Origin: Clostridia bacterium
Lineage (GTDB): Bacteria > Bacillota > Clostridia > DUPQ01
Length of the DNA: 19,470 nucleotides
Direction: 5' to 3'
Assembly: GCA_028690885.1 (NCBI GenBank)
Contig: JAQVAJ010000002.1
Coordinates: forward strand, 1 to 19,470
Each line of letters begins with the position of its first letter. Position 1 is the first letter of the stretch. The position numbers and the translations under genes were made by a program. Under the pieces are notes generated by a model, which saw only the letters and a list, made by a program, of their open reading frames with translations, was not told the DNA's origin and made no database searches. Of the stretch, positions 5,338 to 12,980 are shown one piece after another.

Positions 5338-5967
5338 GTGAAGAATTTCATGTTAGGAAAGAAAGCAGGGATGACACAGTTGTTCTTGGAAGACGGACAA
5401 GCAGTGCCTGTAACAGTAATAGAGGCTGGCCCTCTGACCGTGGTGCAAGTTAAGACAACAGAGCACGACGGATATAATGCTGTAAAGGTAGCTTTTGGTG
5501 ATGTAAAAGAAAGCAGAGTAAATAAGCCGGATAAGGGCCTATATGCAAAAGCTGACCTTACACCAAAGAAATATGTAAGAGAGTTCATAGTTGAATCTAC
5601 TGACGGTTATAAAGTTGGTGATGTGATAACTGTTGATTCACTCAATGAAGGAATGCTTGTTGATGTTATCGGCGTATCAAAAGGAAAAGGATATGCAGGA
5701 ACAATCAAAAGATATGGAAACACAATCGGCCCAATGAGCCACGGTTCAAAGTATCATCGTGGATTAGGAGCTATGGCAATGCATACTGACCCAGGTAGAG
5801 TACCTAAGGGAAAGAGAATGCCAGGACATATGGGAACAGACAGGGTAACAGTTCAGAATCTTGAAGTCATGAAGATTTATTCAGACCGTAATGCGGTTTT
5901 AGTAAAAGGCGCTGTACCGGGACCTAAAGGCGGACTGATAATGATTCAGAATGCCAAGAACGCATAG
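5338..5967 (+). CDS. rplC: 50S ribosomal protein L3
   Basis: A 209-residue L3, an early 50S assembly protein whose central loop reaches toward the peptidyl-transferase centre. Seen: GKKAGMTQ near the N-terminus, the SHGSKYHRGLGAMAM and GRMPGHMG-like (GKRMPGHMGTDRVT) loop, and GAVPGPKGG near the end. The start is GTG at 5338, 7 bases after AGGAGGAT; the next ATG (codon 5) would remove conserved residues. The 59-base gap upstream can form a GTTCC 5286-5290 with GGAAC 5309-5313 stem of uncertain meaning. Confidence 0.98.
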   Translation: MKNFMLGKKAGMTQLFLEDGQAVPVTVIEAGPLTVVQVKTTEHDGYNAVKVAFGDVKESRVNKPDKGLYAKADLTPKKYVREFIVESTDGYKVGDVITVDSLNEGMLVDVIGVSKGKGYAGTIKRYGNTIGPMSHGSKYHRGLGAMAMHTDPGRVPKGKRMPGHMGTDRVTVQNLEVMKIYSDRNAVLVKGAVPGPKGGLIMIQNAKNA

Positions 5968-5979
5968 GAGGACACAGCA

Positions 5980-6603
5980 ATGTTAAAAGCAGATATATAT
6001 AACTTAAAAGGTGATGTTGTCGACACTATGTCATTAAACGAGGAAATATTCGGAATCGAAGTAAGTGAGAGCGCTATGCACTCAGTCGTTGTCCAATACC
6101 TTGCTAACGGCAGACAGGGAACACAAAGTGCAAAGACCAGAGCCGAAGTTAGAGGAGGAAAAGCAAAACCCTTCAGACAAAAAGGCACAGGCCGTGCTCG
6201 TCAGGGATCATTAGTTGGACCTCACCAAACAGGCGGCGGAGTTGCTTTTGCACCAAAGCCAAGATCTTATAGATTTTCACTAAACAAGAAGCTTAAGAGA
6301 CTTGCCTTAAAATCAGCTTTGTCAGAAAAATATGGATCAGGATCACTTGTTATACTTGATAACCTTAAATTAGATGAAATTAAAACAAAGAAATTTGCTG
6401 AAATATTGAAAAATGTAAAAGTTGATTCATCTTGTTTAGTTGTTCTTTCAGAAAAAGATGAAGTAGTTATCAAATCAGCAAATAACCTGCCAAATGTTAA
6501 AACCGCTTTGACAAATACCATCAATGTTTATGACATACTCAAGTATGATAAATTTGTTGTTACAAAGGAAGCGGTAGAAAAGATTCAGGAGGTCTATGCG
6601 TAA
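5980..6603 (+). CDS. rplD: 50S ribosomal protein L4
   Basis: A 207-residue L4 (also called L1e), which contacts the exit tunnel through an extended loop. That loop is visible as RGGKAKPFRQKGTGRARQGS followed by GGGVAFAPKPRSY. The C-terminal half (LVILDNLKLDEIKTKKF, NVYDILKYDKFVVT) is the usual globular domain, the part that in E. coli also represses the S10 operon by binding its leader. AGGAGG lies 7 bases before ATG 5980. The last base of its stop is the first base of the rplW ATG, so the two are probably translationally coupled. Confidence 0.98.
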   Translation: MLKADIYNLKGDVVDTMSLNEEIFGIEVSESAMHSVVVQYLANGRQGTQSAKTRAEVRGGKAKPFRQKGTGRARQGSLVGPHQTGGGVAFAPKPRSYRFSLNKKLKRLALKSALSEKYGSGSLVILDNLKLDEIKTKKFAEILKNVKVDSSCLVVLSEKDEVVIKSANNLPNVKTALTNTINVYDILKYDKFVVTKEAVEKIQEVYA

Positions 6604-6962
6604 TGAAAAGTTATGAAGACATAATCATAAGACCGTATATTACGGAAAGAACAAACGAGCAGGCAATGGAAGGCAGATATACTTTCATGGTAGCTAAGAA
6701 ATCTACGAAAGTTGAAATTAAGCAGGCTGTAGAAAAACTTTTCAATGTCAAGGTTCTTAAAGTTAACACAGTGAACTATGATGGCAAAGAAAAGAGAGTT
6801 GGAGTACATTTAGGAAGAACTGCTTCTTTTAAGAAAGCAATCGTATCAATAGACACTAACCCGCAGGCTGAAAGTTATTTGGAAAAAGGCGGCAAGGTTA
6901 AGACGCTTGCTAAAAAATATAAGACAAGCATAGAAGAATTTGGCGTAACGCCACGTCAGTAA
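6603..6962 (+). CDS. rplW: 50S ribosomal protein L23, with C-terminal extension
   Basis: L23 lies at the polypeptide exit site, where trigger factor and the signal recognition particle dock. Seen: EDIIIRPYITERTNEQAMEG, YTFMVAKKSTKVEIKQAVEK and VLKVNTVNYDGKEKRVGVHL. The protein has 119 residues, against about 95-100 usually; the core ends near KKAIVSID and is followed by about 24 further residues rich in lysine and ending VTPRQ. AGGAGG within the end of rplD serves as ribosome-binding site, and the ATG overlaps the rplD stop by one base. Confidence 0.97.
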   Translation: MKSYEDIIIRPYITERTNEQAMEGRYTFMVAKKSTKVEIKQAVEKLFNVKVLKVNTVNYDGKEKRVGVHLGRTASFKKAIVSIDTNPQAESYLEKGGKVKTLAKKYKTSIEEFGVTPRQ

Positions 6963-6973
6963 AGGAGTAAATT

Positions 6974-7807
6974 ATGCCAATTAAGAAATATAACCCAACT
7001 TCACCGGCGAGAAGATTCATGACAGTTTCAACATTTGAGGAGATTACGAAAACAACTCCGGAAAAATCACTTGTTGCACCTATTAAGAAAAAAGCTGGAA
7101 GAAACAATTACGGTAGAATAACAGTAAGACACCAGGGCGGCGGAGTTGCAAGAAAGTACAGAATTATTGATTTCAAAAGAGAAAAAGATGGTGTACCTGC
7201 AAGAGTTGCTTCCATAGAATATGATCCTAACAGAAGCGCAAACATAGCATTACTTAACTATGCTGACGGAGATAAAAGATATATTATAGCTCCAAACGGC
7301 CTTTCAGTTAATGATACAGTAATGTCTGGACCTACAGCAGATATTAGAGTAGGAAATGCATTACCGCTTGCTAATATTCCAGTAGGTACTATGATTCACA
7401 GCATAGAGCTTAAACCAGGAAAAGGTGCTCAGATGGTAAGATCAGCAGGAAACACTGCACAGCTTATGGCAAGAGAAAGTGATTTTGCACAAGTCAGACT
7501 TCCTTCAGGAGAAGTAAGAATGGTAAGTGTAGACTGTAAAGCTACTATCGGCCAGGTTGGAAACATTGACCATGCTAACATCAGAATAGGTAAAGCTGGC
7601 AAGAAAAGATACATGGGAGTAAGACCTACAGTCAGAGGTTCAGTAATGAATCCTGTTGACCATCCACATGGTGGTGGTGAAGGAAAGTCTCCTATAGGTA
7701 TGCCAAGTCCTGTTACACCTTGGGGCAAACCTACTTTGGGAACTAAGACAAGAAAAAAGAAAAAAGCTTCTGACAAGATGATTGTTAAGAGAAGAAACAG
7801 CAAGTAA
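6974..7807 (+). CDS. rplB: 50S ribosomal protein L2
   Basis: A 277-residue L2, full length. L2 is among the most conserved 50S proteins; it is needed for subunit joining and lies near the peptidyl-transferase centre. Seen: RRFMTVSTFEEIT at the N-terminus, GGGVARKYRIIDFKR, the NPVDHPHGGGEGKSPIGMP loop with the conserved histidines, and TPWGKPTLGTKTRKKKKASD at the end. AAGGAG lies about 7 bases before ATG 6974, and the gap to rplW is 11 bases. Confidence 0.98.
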   Translation: MPIKKYNPTSPARRFMTVSTFEEITKTTPEKSLVAPIKKKAGRNNYGRITVRHQGGGVARKYRIIDFKREKDGVPARVASIEYDPNRSANIALLNYADGDKRYIIAPNGLSVNDTVMSGPTADIRVGNALPLANIPVGTMIHSIELKPGKGAQMVRSAGNTAQLMARESDFAQVRLPSGEVRMVSVDCKATIGQVGNIDHANIRIGKAGKKRYMGVRPTVRGSVMNPVDHPHGGGEGKSPIGMPSPVTPWGKPTLGTKTRKKKKASDKMIVKRRNSK

Positions 7808-7819
7808 AGGAGAATTGAC

Positions 7820-8101
7820 ATGAGCAGATCATTAAAGAAAGCGCCATATGTATTTCCAAGACTTTTAGCAAAGATCGAAGAAATGAATGCGTCTAACGAT
7901 AAAAAAGTATTGAAGACATGGTCAAGATCCTCAACAATATACCCTCAGATGGTAGGTCATACAATAGCTGTTCATGACGGCAAAAAGCATGTTCCTGTAT
8001 ATATCACAGAGGATATGGTTGGGCATAAGCTTGGCGAATTCGTCGTGACCAGGACATACAGAGGACACAATAAAGGCGACAAGACCACAAAGGTTAAATA
8101 A
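7820..8101 (+). CDS. rpsS: 30S ribosomal protein S19
   Basis: A 93-residue S19 from the head of the 30S subunit, which pairs with S13 near the A-site finger. Seen: SRSLKKAPYVFPRLL, TWSRSSTIYPQMVGHTIAVH, KHVPVYITEDMVGHKLGEF and TRTYRGHNKGDKTTK, all in their usual order. AAAGGAG lies 8 bases before ATG 7820. An ATG overlaps the stop at 8101, but the true rplV start is argued to be 8113. Confidence 0.98.
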   Translation: MSRSLKKAPYVFPRLLAKIEEMNASNDKKVLKTWSRSSTIYPQMVGHTIAVHDGKKHVPVYITEDMVGHKLGEFVVTRTYRGHNKGDKTTKVK

Positions 8102-8112
8102 TGGAGGAAAAA

Positions 8113-8550
8113 ATGGAAAAAACAACTGAAAAGAAAGAAAAAACTTTTACCAGAAAGTGCAATAAAGCTCCTCTTTTGACCAAGAAACAAAGAAAAGAAC
8201 TCGGTGTTGGAAAAGATCAGGGAAAAGCAAGTATTGATAACATCAGCATTCCAGCTTCAAAAGCAAAACTTGTTGTTGACCTTATCAGAGGCAAAGATTA
8301 CGAGACAGCTCTTGCAATAGTCAAGAATACTACTAATTTTGTAACCGAGACTTTGGAAAAACTTTTGATTTCGGCACATGCAAATGCTGTAAATAACAAT
8401 AATCTTGATGAAAGCAAATTGTATGTTGCAGAAGTATATGCCAACCAGGGGACAACTCTTAAGAGGATTAAAGCTCTTTCAAGAGGAAGCGCCGCCAGAA
8501 TCAAAAAAAGAACATGCCATTTAACGGTTGTTCTGAAAGAAAGGGTATAG
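8113..8550 (+). CDS. rplV: 50S ribosomal protein L22, with N-terminal extension
   Basis: L22 lines the exit tunnel with a long hairpin, and the hairpin region is visible as YANQGTTLKRIKALSRGSAA followed by IKKRTCHLTVVL. The core motif SKAKLVVDLIRGK ends at residue 61, whereas in ordinary L22 it ends near residue 27, so about 34 extra lysine/glutamate-rich residues precede it. The protein is 145 residues, against about 110-118. The frame also opens at ATG 8101, but GGAGG at 8103-8107 lies inside that start and 5 bases before ATG 8113, so 8113 is chosen. The extension is kept with either start. Confidence 0.96.
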   Translation: MEKTTEKKEKTFTRKCNKAPLLTKKQRKELGVGKDQGKASIDNISIPASKAKLVVDLIRGKDYETALAIVKNTTNFVTETLEKLLISAHANAVNNNNLDESKLYVAEVYANQGTTLKRIKALSRGSAARIKKRTCHLTVVLKERV

Positions 8551-8560
8551 GAGGCTAAGC

Positions 8561-9220
8561 ATGGGACAGAAAGTTAATCCTCACGGACTTAGAGTAGGAA
8601 TTATAAAAGACTGGGATACCAAATGGTATGCGAACAAAAGAGATTTCTCAAAGTATCTTGTAGAAGATAACAAGATCAGAAAATTCATTAAAAAGAAATT
8701 ATACATCGCAGGCGTATCCAGAATTGAAATAGAAAGAGCTGCTAATAAAATTAAAATTAACATTCTTGCAGCAAAACCAGGCCTTATAATCGGCAAAGGT
8801 GGAGCTGGAGTAGAGCAGATTAGAGCAGATATTGAAAAACTTACGACAAAAAGCGTACTTGTAAATATCACTGAAGTAAGTCATATAGATATGGATGCGC
8901 AGTTAGTTTCAGAAAATATCGCAGCACAGCTTGAAAAGAGAATTTCTTTCAGAAAAGCTATGAAGCAGGCTATGTCAAGAACTATGAAGCAGGGAGCTCT
9001 TGGAATCAAAACAATGGTTGCAGGAAGACTTGGCGGAGCTGAAATAGCCAGAACAGAGCATTATCACGAGGGTACAATACCTCTACAGACACTTAGAGCT
9101 GATATAGATTATGGTTTTGCAGAAGCAAATACCACATATGGAAGAATCGGCGTAAAAGTCTGGATATATAAAGGAGAAGTCCTCCCTAAAAAGAAAGAGA
9201 ACGAAGGAGGTATACAATAA
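8561..9220 (+). CDS. rpsC: 30S ribosomal protein S3
   Basis: A 219-residue S3, part of the mRNA entry channel and helicase activity of the 30S subunit. Seen: GQKVNPHGLRVGIIKDWDTK at the start, the KH domain with GLIIGKGGAGVEQ near 68-80, and the C-terminal domain with RTEHYHEGTIPLQTLRADID and YGRIGVKVWIYKGE. AGGAGG lies 7 bases before ATG 8561. Its stop overlaps the rplP start by one base, and AAGGAGG within its last codons serves rplP. Confidence 0.98.
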   Translation: MGQKVNPHGLRVGIIKDWDTKWYANKRDFSKYLVEDNKIRKFIKKKLYIAGVSRIEIERAANKIKINILAAKPGLIIGKGGAGVEQIRADIEKLTTKSVLVNITEVSHIDMDAQLVSENIAAQLEKRISFRKAMKQAMSRTMKQGALGIKTMVAGRLGGAEIARTEHYHEGTIPLQTLRADIDYGFAEANTTYGRIGVKVWIYKGEVLPKKKENEGGIQ

Positions 9221-9648
9221 TGCTTATACCTAAAAGAGTCAAATATAGAAGAGTCCACAGGGGAAGAATGAAGGGTAAAGCCTTAAGAGGCAATACCGTT
9301 AACCAGGGCGATTATGGTCTTGTAGCAGTTGAACCAGGTTGGATAAAGAGTAATCAGATAGAGGCAGCCCGTGTAGCGATGACTCGTTACATCAAAAGAG
9401 GCGGAAATGTATGGGTTAAAATATTCCCTCACAAGCCAGTAACAAAGAAACCTGCTGAAACCCGTATGGGTAGTGGAAAAGGTTCTCCAGAGTTCTGGGT
9501 AGCGGTTGTAAAACCAGGCAGGGTAATGTTCGAAATCGGAGGAGTTTCTGAAGAGGACGCCAAAGAAGCATTAAGGCTGGCAAGTTACAAGATGCCTATC
9601 AAGTGCAAGATAATGGCTAGAGAAAGTGGTGAGACGAATGAAGGCTAA
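9220..9648 (+). CDS. rplP: 50S ribosomal protein L16
   Basis: A 142-residue L16, which helps form the A-site tRNA corridor of the 50S subunit. Seen: LIPKRVKYRRVHRGRMKGKA, NQGDYGLVAVEPGWIKSNQI, WVKIFPHKPVTKKPAETRMG and the GSGKGSPEFWVAVVKPG segment. The ATG shares one base with the rpsC stop, with AAGGAGG upstream. Its 3' end overlaps the rpmC start by 11 bases, so rpmC is probably translated by reinitiation or coupling. Confidence 0.98.
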   Translation: MLIPKRVKYRRVHRGRMKGKALRGNTVNQGDYGLVAVEPGWIKSNQIEAARVAMTRYIKRGGNVWVKIFPHKPVTKKPAETRMGSGKGSPEFWVAVVKPGRVMFEIGGVSEEDAKEALRLASYKMPIKCKIMARESGETNEG

Positions 9649-9835
9649 TGATATAAGGAAAAAGACTAACGAAGAACTGGCAGTTGAGTTGAATGAACTC
9701 AAATCAGAACTTTTCAAGCTCAGATTCCAATATGCTACCAATCAGTTGGAGAATCCTTTGAAGATGAAAAGCGTTAAAAAAGATATTGCCAGAGTAAAGA
9801 CAATACTAAGAGAGCGCGAGATTAAGGAGATATAA
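9638..9835 (+). CDS. rpmC: 50S ribosomal protein L29
   Basis: A 65-residue two-helix protein at the exit site next to L23. Seen: MKANDIRKKTNEELAVELNE, FKLRFQYATNQLENP and the basic VKKDIARVKTILRERE tail, the normal L29 pattern. The frame also allows a GTG at 9626, but ATG 9638 gives the standard MKAN-type N-terminus. The ribosome-binding site is weak (GGTGAG inside rplP), unlike most genes here, which fits coupling to rplP through their 11-base overlap. Confidence 0.97.
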   Translation: MKANDIRKKTNEELAVELNELKSELFKLRFQYATNQLENPLKMKSVKKDIARVKTILREREIKEI

Positions 9836-9836
9836 G

Positions 9837-10094
9837 ATGACAACGAGAAATTTAAGAAAGACAAGAGTTGGAAAAGTTGTTAGTGATAAAATGGATAAAA
9901 CCATCGTTGTCGCTGTTCAGGACAGCGTAAGGCATCCTCTCTATAAGAAGATCGTTAAGAGGACATATAAGCTGAAAGCTCATGACGAAAACAATGAGTG
10001 CGTTGTTGGAGATAGAGTAAAAGTAATGGAAACAAGACCACTTTCTAGAGAAAAAAGGTGGAGAATGATTTCTATAGTAGAAAAAGCGAGGTAA
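9837..10094 (+). CDS. rpsQ: 30S ribosomal protein S17
   Basis: An 85-residue OB-fold protein of the 30S body. Seen: RKTRVGKVVSDKMDKTIVV, VRHPLYKKIVKRTYKLKAHD, CVVGDRVKVMETRPLSREKR and the closing WRMISIVEKAR. These match S17 throughout with no missing segment. It starts one base after the rpmC stop, and AAGGAG at the end of rpmC provides the ribosome-binding site. rplN follows after 6 bases. Confidence 0.98.
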   Translation: MTTRNLRKTRVGKVVSDKMDKTIVVAVQDSVRHPLYKKIVKRTYKLKAHDENNECVVGDRVKVMETRPLSREKRWRMISIVEKAR

Positions 10095-10100
10095 TTGACT

Positions 10101-10469
10101 ATGATTCAAGCACAGACCAGATTAAAAGCAGCTGATAATACAGGCGCAAAAGAACTTCAGTGCTTCAAGGTATTAGGCGGAACAGGAAGAACTTATGCCA
10201 ATATCGGTGATGTTATAGTATGCAGTGTAAAGACAGCTTCACCTGGCGGTATGGTTAAGAAGGGTGATGTAGTCAGATGCGTCATAGTAAGAAGCAAGAA
10301 GGGCGTAAGAAGAAAAGACGGATCCTTTATAAAATTTGATGAAAATGCAGCTGTAATAATCAAAGTAGATAAAGAGCCAGTCGGAACGCGTATCTTCGGA
10401 CCCGTTGCAAGAGAACTGAGAGATAAGGAATATATGAAGATAGTCTCTCTCGCACCCGAGGTGCTATAG
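10101..10469 (+). CDS. rplN: 50S ribosomal protein L14
   Basis: A 122-residue L14, exactly the usual length, lying at the subunit interface where it contacts the silencing factor RsfS and 16S rRNA. Seen: MIQAQTRLKAADNTGAKELQ, VLGGTGRTYANIGDVIVCSV, GDVVRCVIVRSKKGVRRKDG and the FGPVARELRDKEYMKIVSLA end. The frame extends to a TTG at 10095, but ATG 10101 is chosen because it gives the canonical MIQ start and has GAGG from the end of rpsQ about 8 bases upstream. Confidence 0.98.
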   Translation: MIQAQTRLKAADNTGAKELQCFKVLGGTGRTYANIGDVIVCSVKTASPGGMVKKGDVVRCVIVRSKKGVRRKDGSFIKFDENAAVIIKVDKEPVGTRIFGPVARELRDKEYMKIVSLAPEVL

Positions 10470-10485
10470 AAAGGAGACTGAGAAG

Positions 10486-10812
10486 ATGCATATTAAAAAA
10501 GGTGATAACGTAAAAATAATAACAGGGAATGATTCTGGTAAGAGCGGAAAAATTCTTGAAGTAAACAAAAATAAGGGCACTGTCATAGTGGAAAAAGCCA
10601 ATGTTGGCAAGAAGCATGTAAAACCAAAAAAAGCTGGACAGCCTGGTGGAATCGTAGATTTCGAAAGGCCTGTGAATGCTTCAAATGTGATGCTTGTATG
10701 TCCAAAATGCAAAGAAGCTTCAAAAACCAAAATGACATTCGATAAAGACGGCAATAAGCAGAGAACTTGTAAGAAATGCGGCGCGGTTATCGATAAAGTA
10801 AGCGCGAAGTAG
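10486..10812 (+). CDS. rplX: 50S ribosomal protein L24, zinc-ribbon form
   Basis: A 108-residue KOW-domain protein that starts 50S assembly and lies at the exit site. Seen: HIKKGDNVKIITGNDSGKSG (KOW motif), NVGKKHVKPKKAGQPGGIVD, then VCPKC and, 22 residues later, CKKCGAVID. The two CxxC pairs indicate a bound zinc ion, which is found in some but not all bacterial L24 proteins. AAAGGAG lies about 9 bases before ATG 10486. Confidence 0.97.
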   Translation: MHIKKGDNVKIITGNDSGKSGKILEVNKNKGTVIVEKANVGKKHVKPKKAGQPGGIVDFERPVNASNVMLVCPKCKEASKTKMTFDKDGNKQRTCKKCGAVIDKVSAK

Positions 10813-10823
10813 GAGGATAAAAG

Positions 10824-11363
10824 ATGAAATTACAGCAGTTATATAAAGAACACGCAGTTCCTGCACTGAAAGATAAATTTCAGTATAAAAATGTAAATCA
10901 GGTACCTAAGCTTGTTAAGATTGTGGTAAGCATCGGTATGGGAGAAGCAAAAGACAACCCAAAAGCTCTTGATTCTGCAGCTGGTGACCTTGCAATAATA
11001 ACCGGTCAGAAACCTGTAGTTACACTGGCTAAAAAATCCGTTGCTAACTTCAAACTTAGAGAAGGAATGAAAATTGGCCTAAAAGTAACATTAAGAGGTG
11101 AAAGAATGTATGATTTCGCAGACAAGCTTATCAACATCTCGCTTCCAAGAGTTAGAGACTTCAGAGGTCTCAGCACATCAGGCTTTGATGGTAGAGGAAA
11201 CTATGCGATGGGATTAAAAGAACAACTGATATTCCCAGAAATAGTTTATGATAATATAGACAAGCTCAGAGGAATGAACATAGTTTTCGTGACAACTGCA
11301 AAAACTGATGAAGAAGCAAGGCAATTGCTTGCTGAACTGGGCATGCCTTTCAAGAAAGCATAA
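10824..11363 (+). CDS. rplE: 50S ribosomal protein L5
   Basis: A 179-residue L5, which binds 5S rRNA in the central protuberance and touches P-site tRNA. Seen: QLYKEHAVPALKDKFQYKNV, IVVSIGMGEAK, ITGQKPVVTLAKKSVANFKL, and RVRDFRGLSTSGFDGRGNYA with the following GLKEQLIFPEI. AGGAGG lies 8 bases before ATG 10824. In E. coli, S8 represses the spc operon by binding the L5 start region; I did not find an obvious S8-like target helix there. Confidence 0.98.
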   Translation: MKLQQLYKEHAVPALKDKFQYKNVNQVPKLVKIVVSIGMGEAKDNPKALDSAAGDLAIITGQKPVVTLAKKSVANFKLREGMKIGLKVTLRGERMYDFADKLINISLPRVRDFRGLSTSGFDGRGNYAMGLKEQLIFPEIVYDNIDKLRGMNIVFVTTAKTDEEARQLLAELGMPFKKA

Positions 11364-11376
11364 GGAGGATAAGATC

Positions 11377-11562
11377 TTGGCAAAGAAATCAATGATATTA
11401 AAACAGCAGAAAACTCAGAAGTTCAGCACAAGAGAGTACAACAGATGTCAGATCTGTGGAAGACCTCATGCATATTTAAGAAAATACGGCGTATGCAGAT
11501 TGTGTTTCAGGGAATTAGCATATAAAGGCCAAATCCCTGGTATCAAAAAAGCTAGCTGGTAA
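11377..11562 (+). CDS. rpsN: 30S ribosomal protein S14, zinc-binding type Z
   Basis: A 61-residue S14 of the short, zinc-containing kind found in Gram-positive bacteria. Seen: AKKSMILKQQKTQKFSTREY, CQIC at 24-27 and CRLC at 40-43 as zinc ligands, and the FRELAYKGQIPGIKKASW end. The start is TTG at 11377: AAGGAGGAT lies 7 bases upstream, and it yields the canonical MAKKSM N-terminus. The frame is open further upstream into rplE, but that is out-of-frame read-through, not a protein. The first in-frame ATG (codon 6) would cut conserved residues. Confidence 0.96.
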   Translation: MAKKSMILKQQKTQKFSTREYNRCQICGRPHAYLRKYGVCRLCFRELAYKGQIPGIKKASW

Positions 11563-11574
11563 AGGAGGAGCAAC

Positions 11575-11970
11575 ATGCAGATTTCAGATGTAATAGCAGA
11601 TATGCTTACAAGAATAAGGAATGCAGGAACAGCCAAACACGTAAAGGTTGATATAACAGCTTCCAATCTTAAAAGAGACATCGCAAAGATACTCTTAGAA
11701 GAAGGATATATACAGGATGTTGAGAATATCGAAGACGATAAGCAAGGTGTTATAAGACTTACACTTAAGTACCAGGACAAAAAAAGTGTCATTACAGGTA
11801 TTAAAAGAATAAGCAAACCTGGTTTAAGAGTATATTCTAATAAAGATGACCTTCCAAAAGTACTTAACGGATTGGGAATCGCCATAATATCTACTTCAAA
11901 AGGTATTATGACAGATAAGAAAGCTCGCGCTTTAGGCGTAGGCGGAGAGGTGCTGGCATTTGTTTGGTAA
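11575..11970 (+). CDS. rpsH: 30S ribosomal protein S8
   Basis: A 131-residue S8, a primary 16S rRNA binder needed for platform assembly and, in E. coli, the repressor of the spc operon. Seen: ISDVIADMLTRIRNAGTAKH, ILLEEGYIQDVE, ITGIKRISKPGLRVYSNKDD and the C-terminal GIAIISTSKGIMTDKKARAL with GGEVLAFVW. AAGGAGG lies 7 bases before ATG 11575. The stop codon is part of a hairpin (11969-11993) in the unusually long gap before rplF. Confidence 0.98.
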   Translation: MQISDVIADMLTRIRNAGTAKHVKVDITASNLKRDIAKILLEEGYIQDVENIEDDKQGVIRLTLKYQDKKSVITGIKRISKPGLRVYSNKDDLPKVLNGLGIAIISTSKGIMTDKKARALGVGGEVLAFVW

Positions 11971-11993
11971 CCTTCGGATAAAAATCCGTGGTT
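11969..11993 (+). promoter_or_regulatory. Hairpin in the rpsH-rplF gap
   Basis: AACC 11969-11972 pairs with GGTT 11990-11993, and CGGAT 11975-11979 with ATCCG 11984-11988. The stem is interrupted by two bases on one side and one on the other, and has an AAAA loop. It starts inside the rpsH stop codon. It is followed by TCTGAAAAGG, not a run of T, so it is not a standard intrinsic terminator. The 78-base gap that holds it is among the largest between genes in the cluster. Confidence 0.55.
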
Positions 11994-12048
11994 TCTGAAA
12001 AGGGCAGATGCTCGCAATATTAAGAACATAACAGGAGGAATTAGATAA

Positions 12049-12588
12049 ATGTCACGTATAGGAAAATTACCGATAACTGTCCCAGCTGGAGTTACAGTAG
12101 ACATAGCACCTGACAACACAGTCACAGTTAAAGGACCTAAAGGAACTCTCACTCAAACATTCGTTAAGAGTATAACCATAAAGAAAGAAGACGGTGTGGT
12201 TACACTTGAAAGAAGAAGTGAAGAAAAAAGACAGAAGGCTTTACATGGATTAACCAGAAGCCTCTTGAATAACATGGTACAGGGTGTACTCAATGGTTTT
12301 GAGAAAAAACTTGAGATTAACGGAGTAGGATACAAAGCAGCTTTAGATGGTACAAAATTAGTACTAAGTCTTGGCTATTCACATCCGCTTGAAGTACTTG
12401 CCCCAGAGGGAATAACCTTTGAAGTACCAACACCAACAACCATATTGGTCAAAGGTTATGATAAGCAGGCAGTCGGACAGATTGCAGCCCAGATTAGGGA
12501 GTTTAGAAAACCAGAACCTTATTTAGGCAAAGGTGTTAAATACTCTGATGAGACTATCAGACGTAAAGAAGGAAAAGCAGGAGCGTAA
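12049..12588 (+). CDS. rplF: 50S ribosomal protein L6
   Basis: A 179-residue L6 near the GTPase-associated centre. Seen: SRIGKLPITVPAGV, VKGPKGTL, RKALHGLTRSLL-like (RQKALHGLTRSLLNNMVQGV), GVGYKAAL, and the C-terminal KQAVGQIAAQIREFRKPEPY followed by GKGVKYSDETIRRKEGKAG. Both repeats of the two-domain fold are present and no segment is missing. AGGAGG lies 11 bases before ATG 12049. It follows a 78-base gap with a hairpin. Confidence 0.98.
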   Translation: MSRIGKLPITVPAGVTVDIAPDNTVTVKGPKGTLTQTFVKSITIKKEDGVVTLERRSEEKRQKALHGLTRSLLNNMVQGVLNGFEKKLEINGVGYKAALDGTKLVLSLGYSHPLEVLAPEGITFEVPTPTTILVKGYDKQAVGQIAAQIREFRKPEPYLGKGVKYSDETIRRKEGKAGA

Positions 12589-12593
12589 GAGAT

Positions 12594-12962
12594 ATGATTA
12601 AGAACATAGATAAAAATAATGCAAGAAAGAAAAAACATGACAGAATTAGAAATCATCTTTCAGGCACGGCTGAAATGCCAAGACTCAATGTATATAAATC
12701 ATTAAATAACATTTATGCCCAAGTTATAGATGATACAAAGGGATATACATTAGTATCTGCTTCTACAATGGATCCTTCTTTAAAAGGAACCCTTAAGAAT
12801 GGGAGCAATTTAGAAGCCGCAAAGCAAGTTGGAACTCTAGTTGCTAAAAAAGCTCTTGAAAAAGGCATTAAAAGTGTTATTTTTGACAGAGGCGGATATG
12901 TATATCATGGAAAGATCAAGGCGCTTGCTGATGCAGCAAGAGAAGCTGGTCTGGAATTTTAA
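12594..12962 (+). CDS. rplR: 50S ribosomal protein L18
   Basis: A 122-residue L18, which with L5 and L25-type proteins binds 5S rRNA. Seen: a basic N-terminus (NNARKKKHDRIRNHLSGTAE), PRLNVYKSLNNIYAQVIDD, TLVSAST, and VGTLVAKKALEKGIKSVIFD, then the closing DRGGYVYHGKIKALADAARE. The start is ATG 12594, 5 bases after the rplF stop. GGAG at the end of rplF lies about 11 bases away, a weaker site than its neighbours have. Confidence 0.97.
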   Translation: MIKNIDKNNARKKKHDRIRNHLSGTAEMPRLNVYKSLNNIYAQVIDDTKGYTLVSASTMDPSLKGTLKNGSNLEAAKQVGTLVAKKALEKGIKSVIFDRGGYVYHGKIKALADAAREAGLEF

Positions 12963-12980
12963 TAGGAGGAACGGGCTTTA

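Noticed and set aside
11466..12152. A 228-codon open frame on the minus strand across rpsN, rpsH and rplF
   Set aside because: It is a shadow of three well-supported ribosomal protein genes on the plus strand and shows no recognisable motif.
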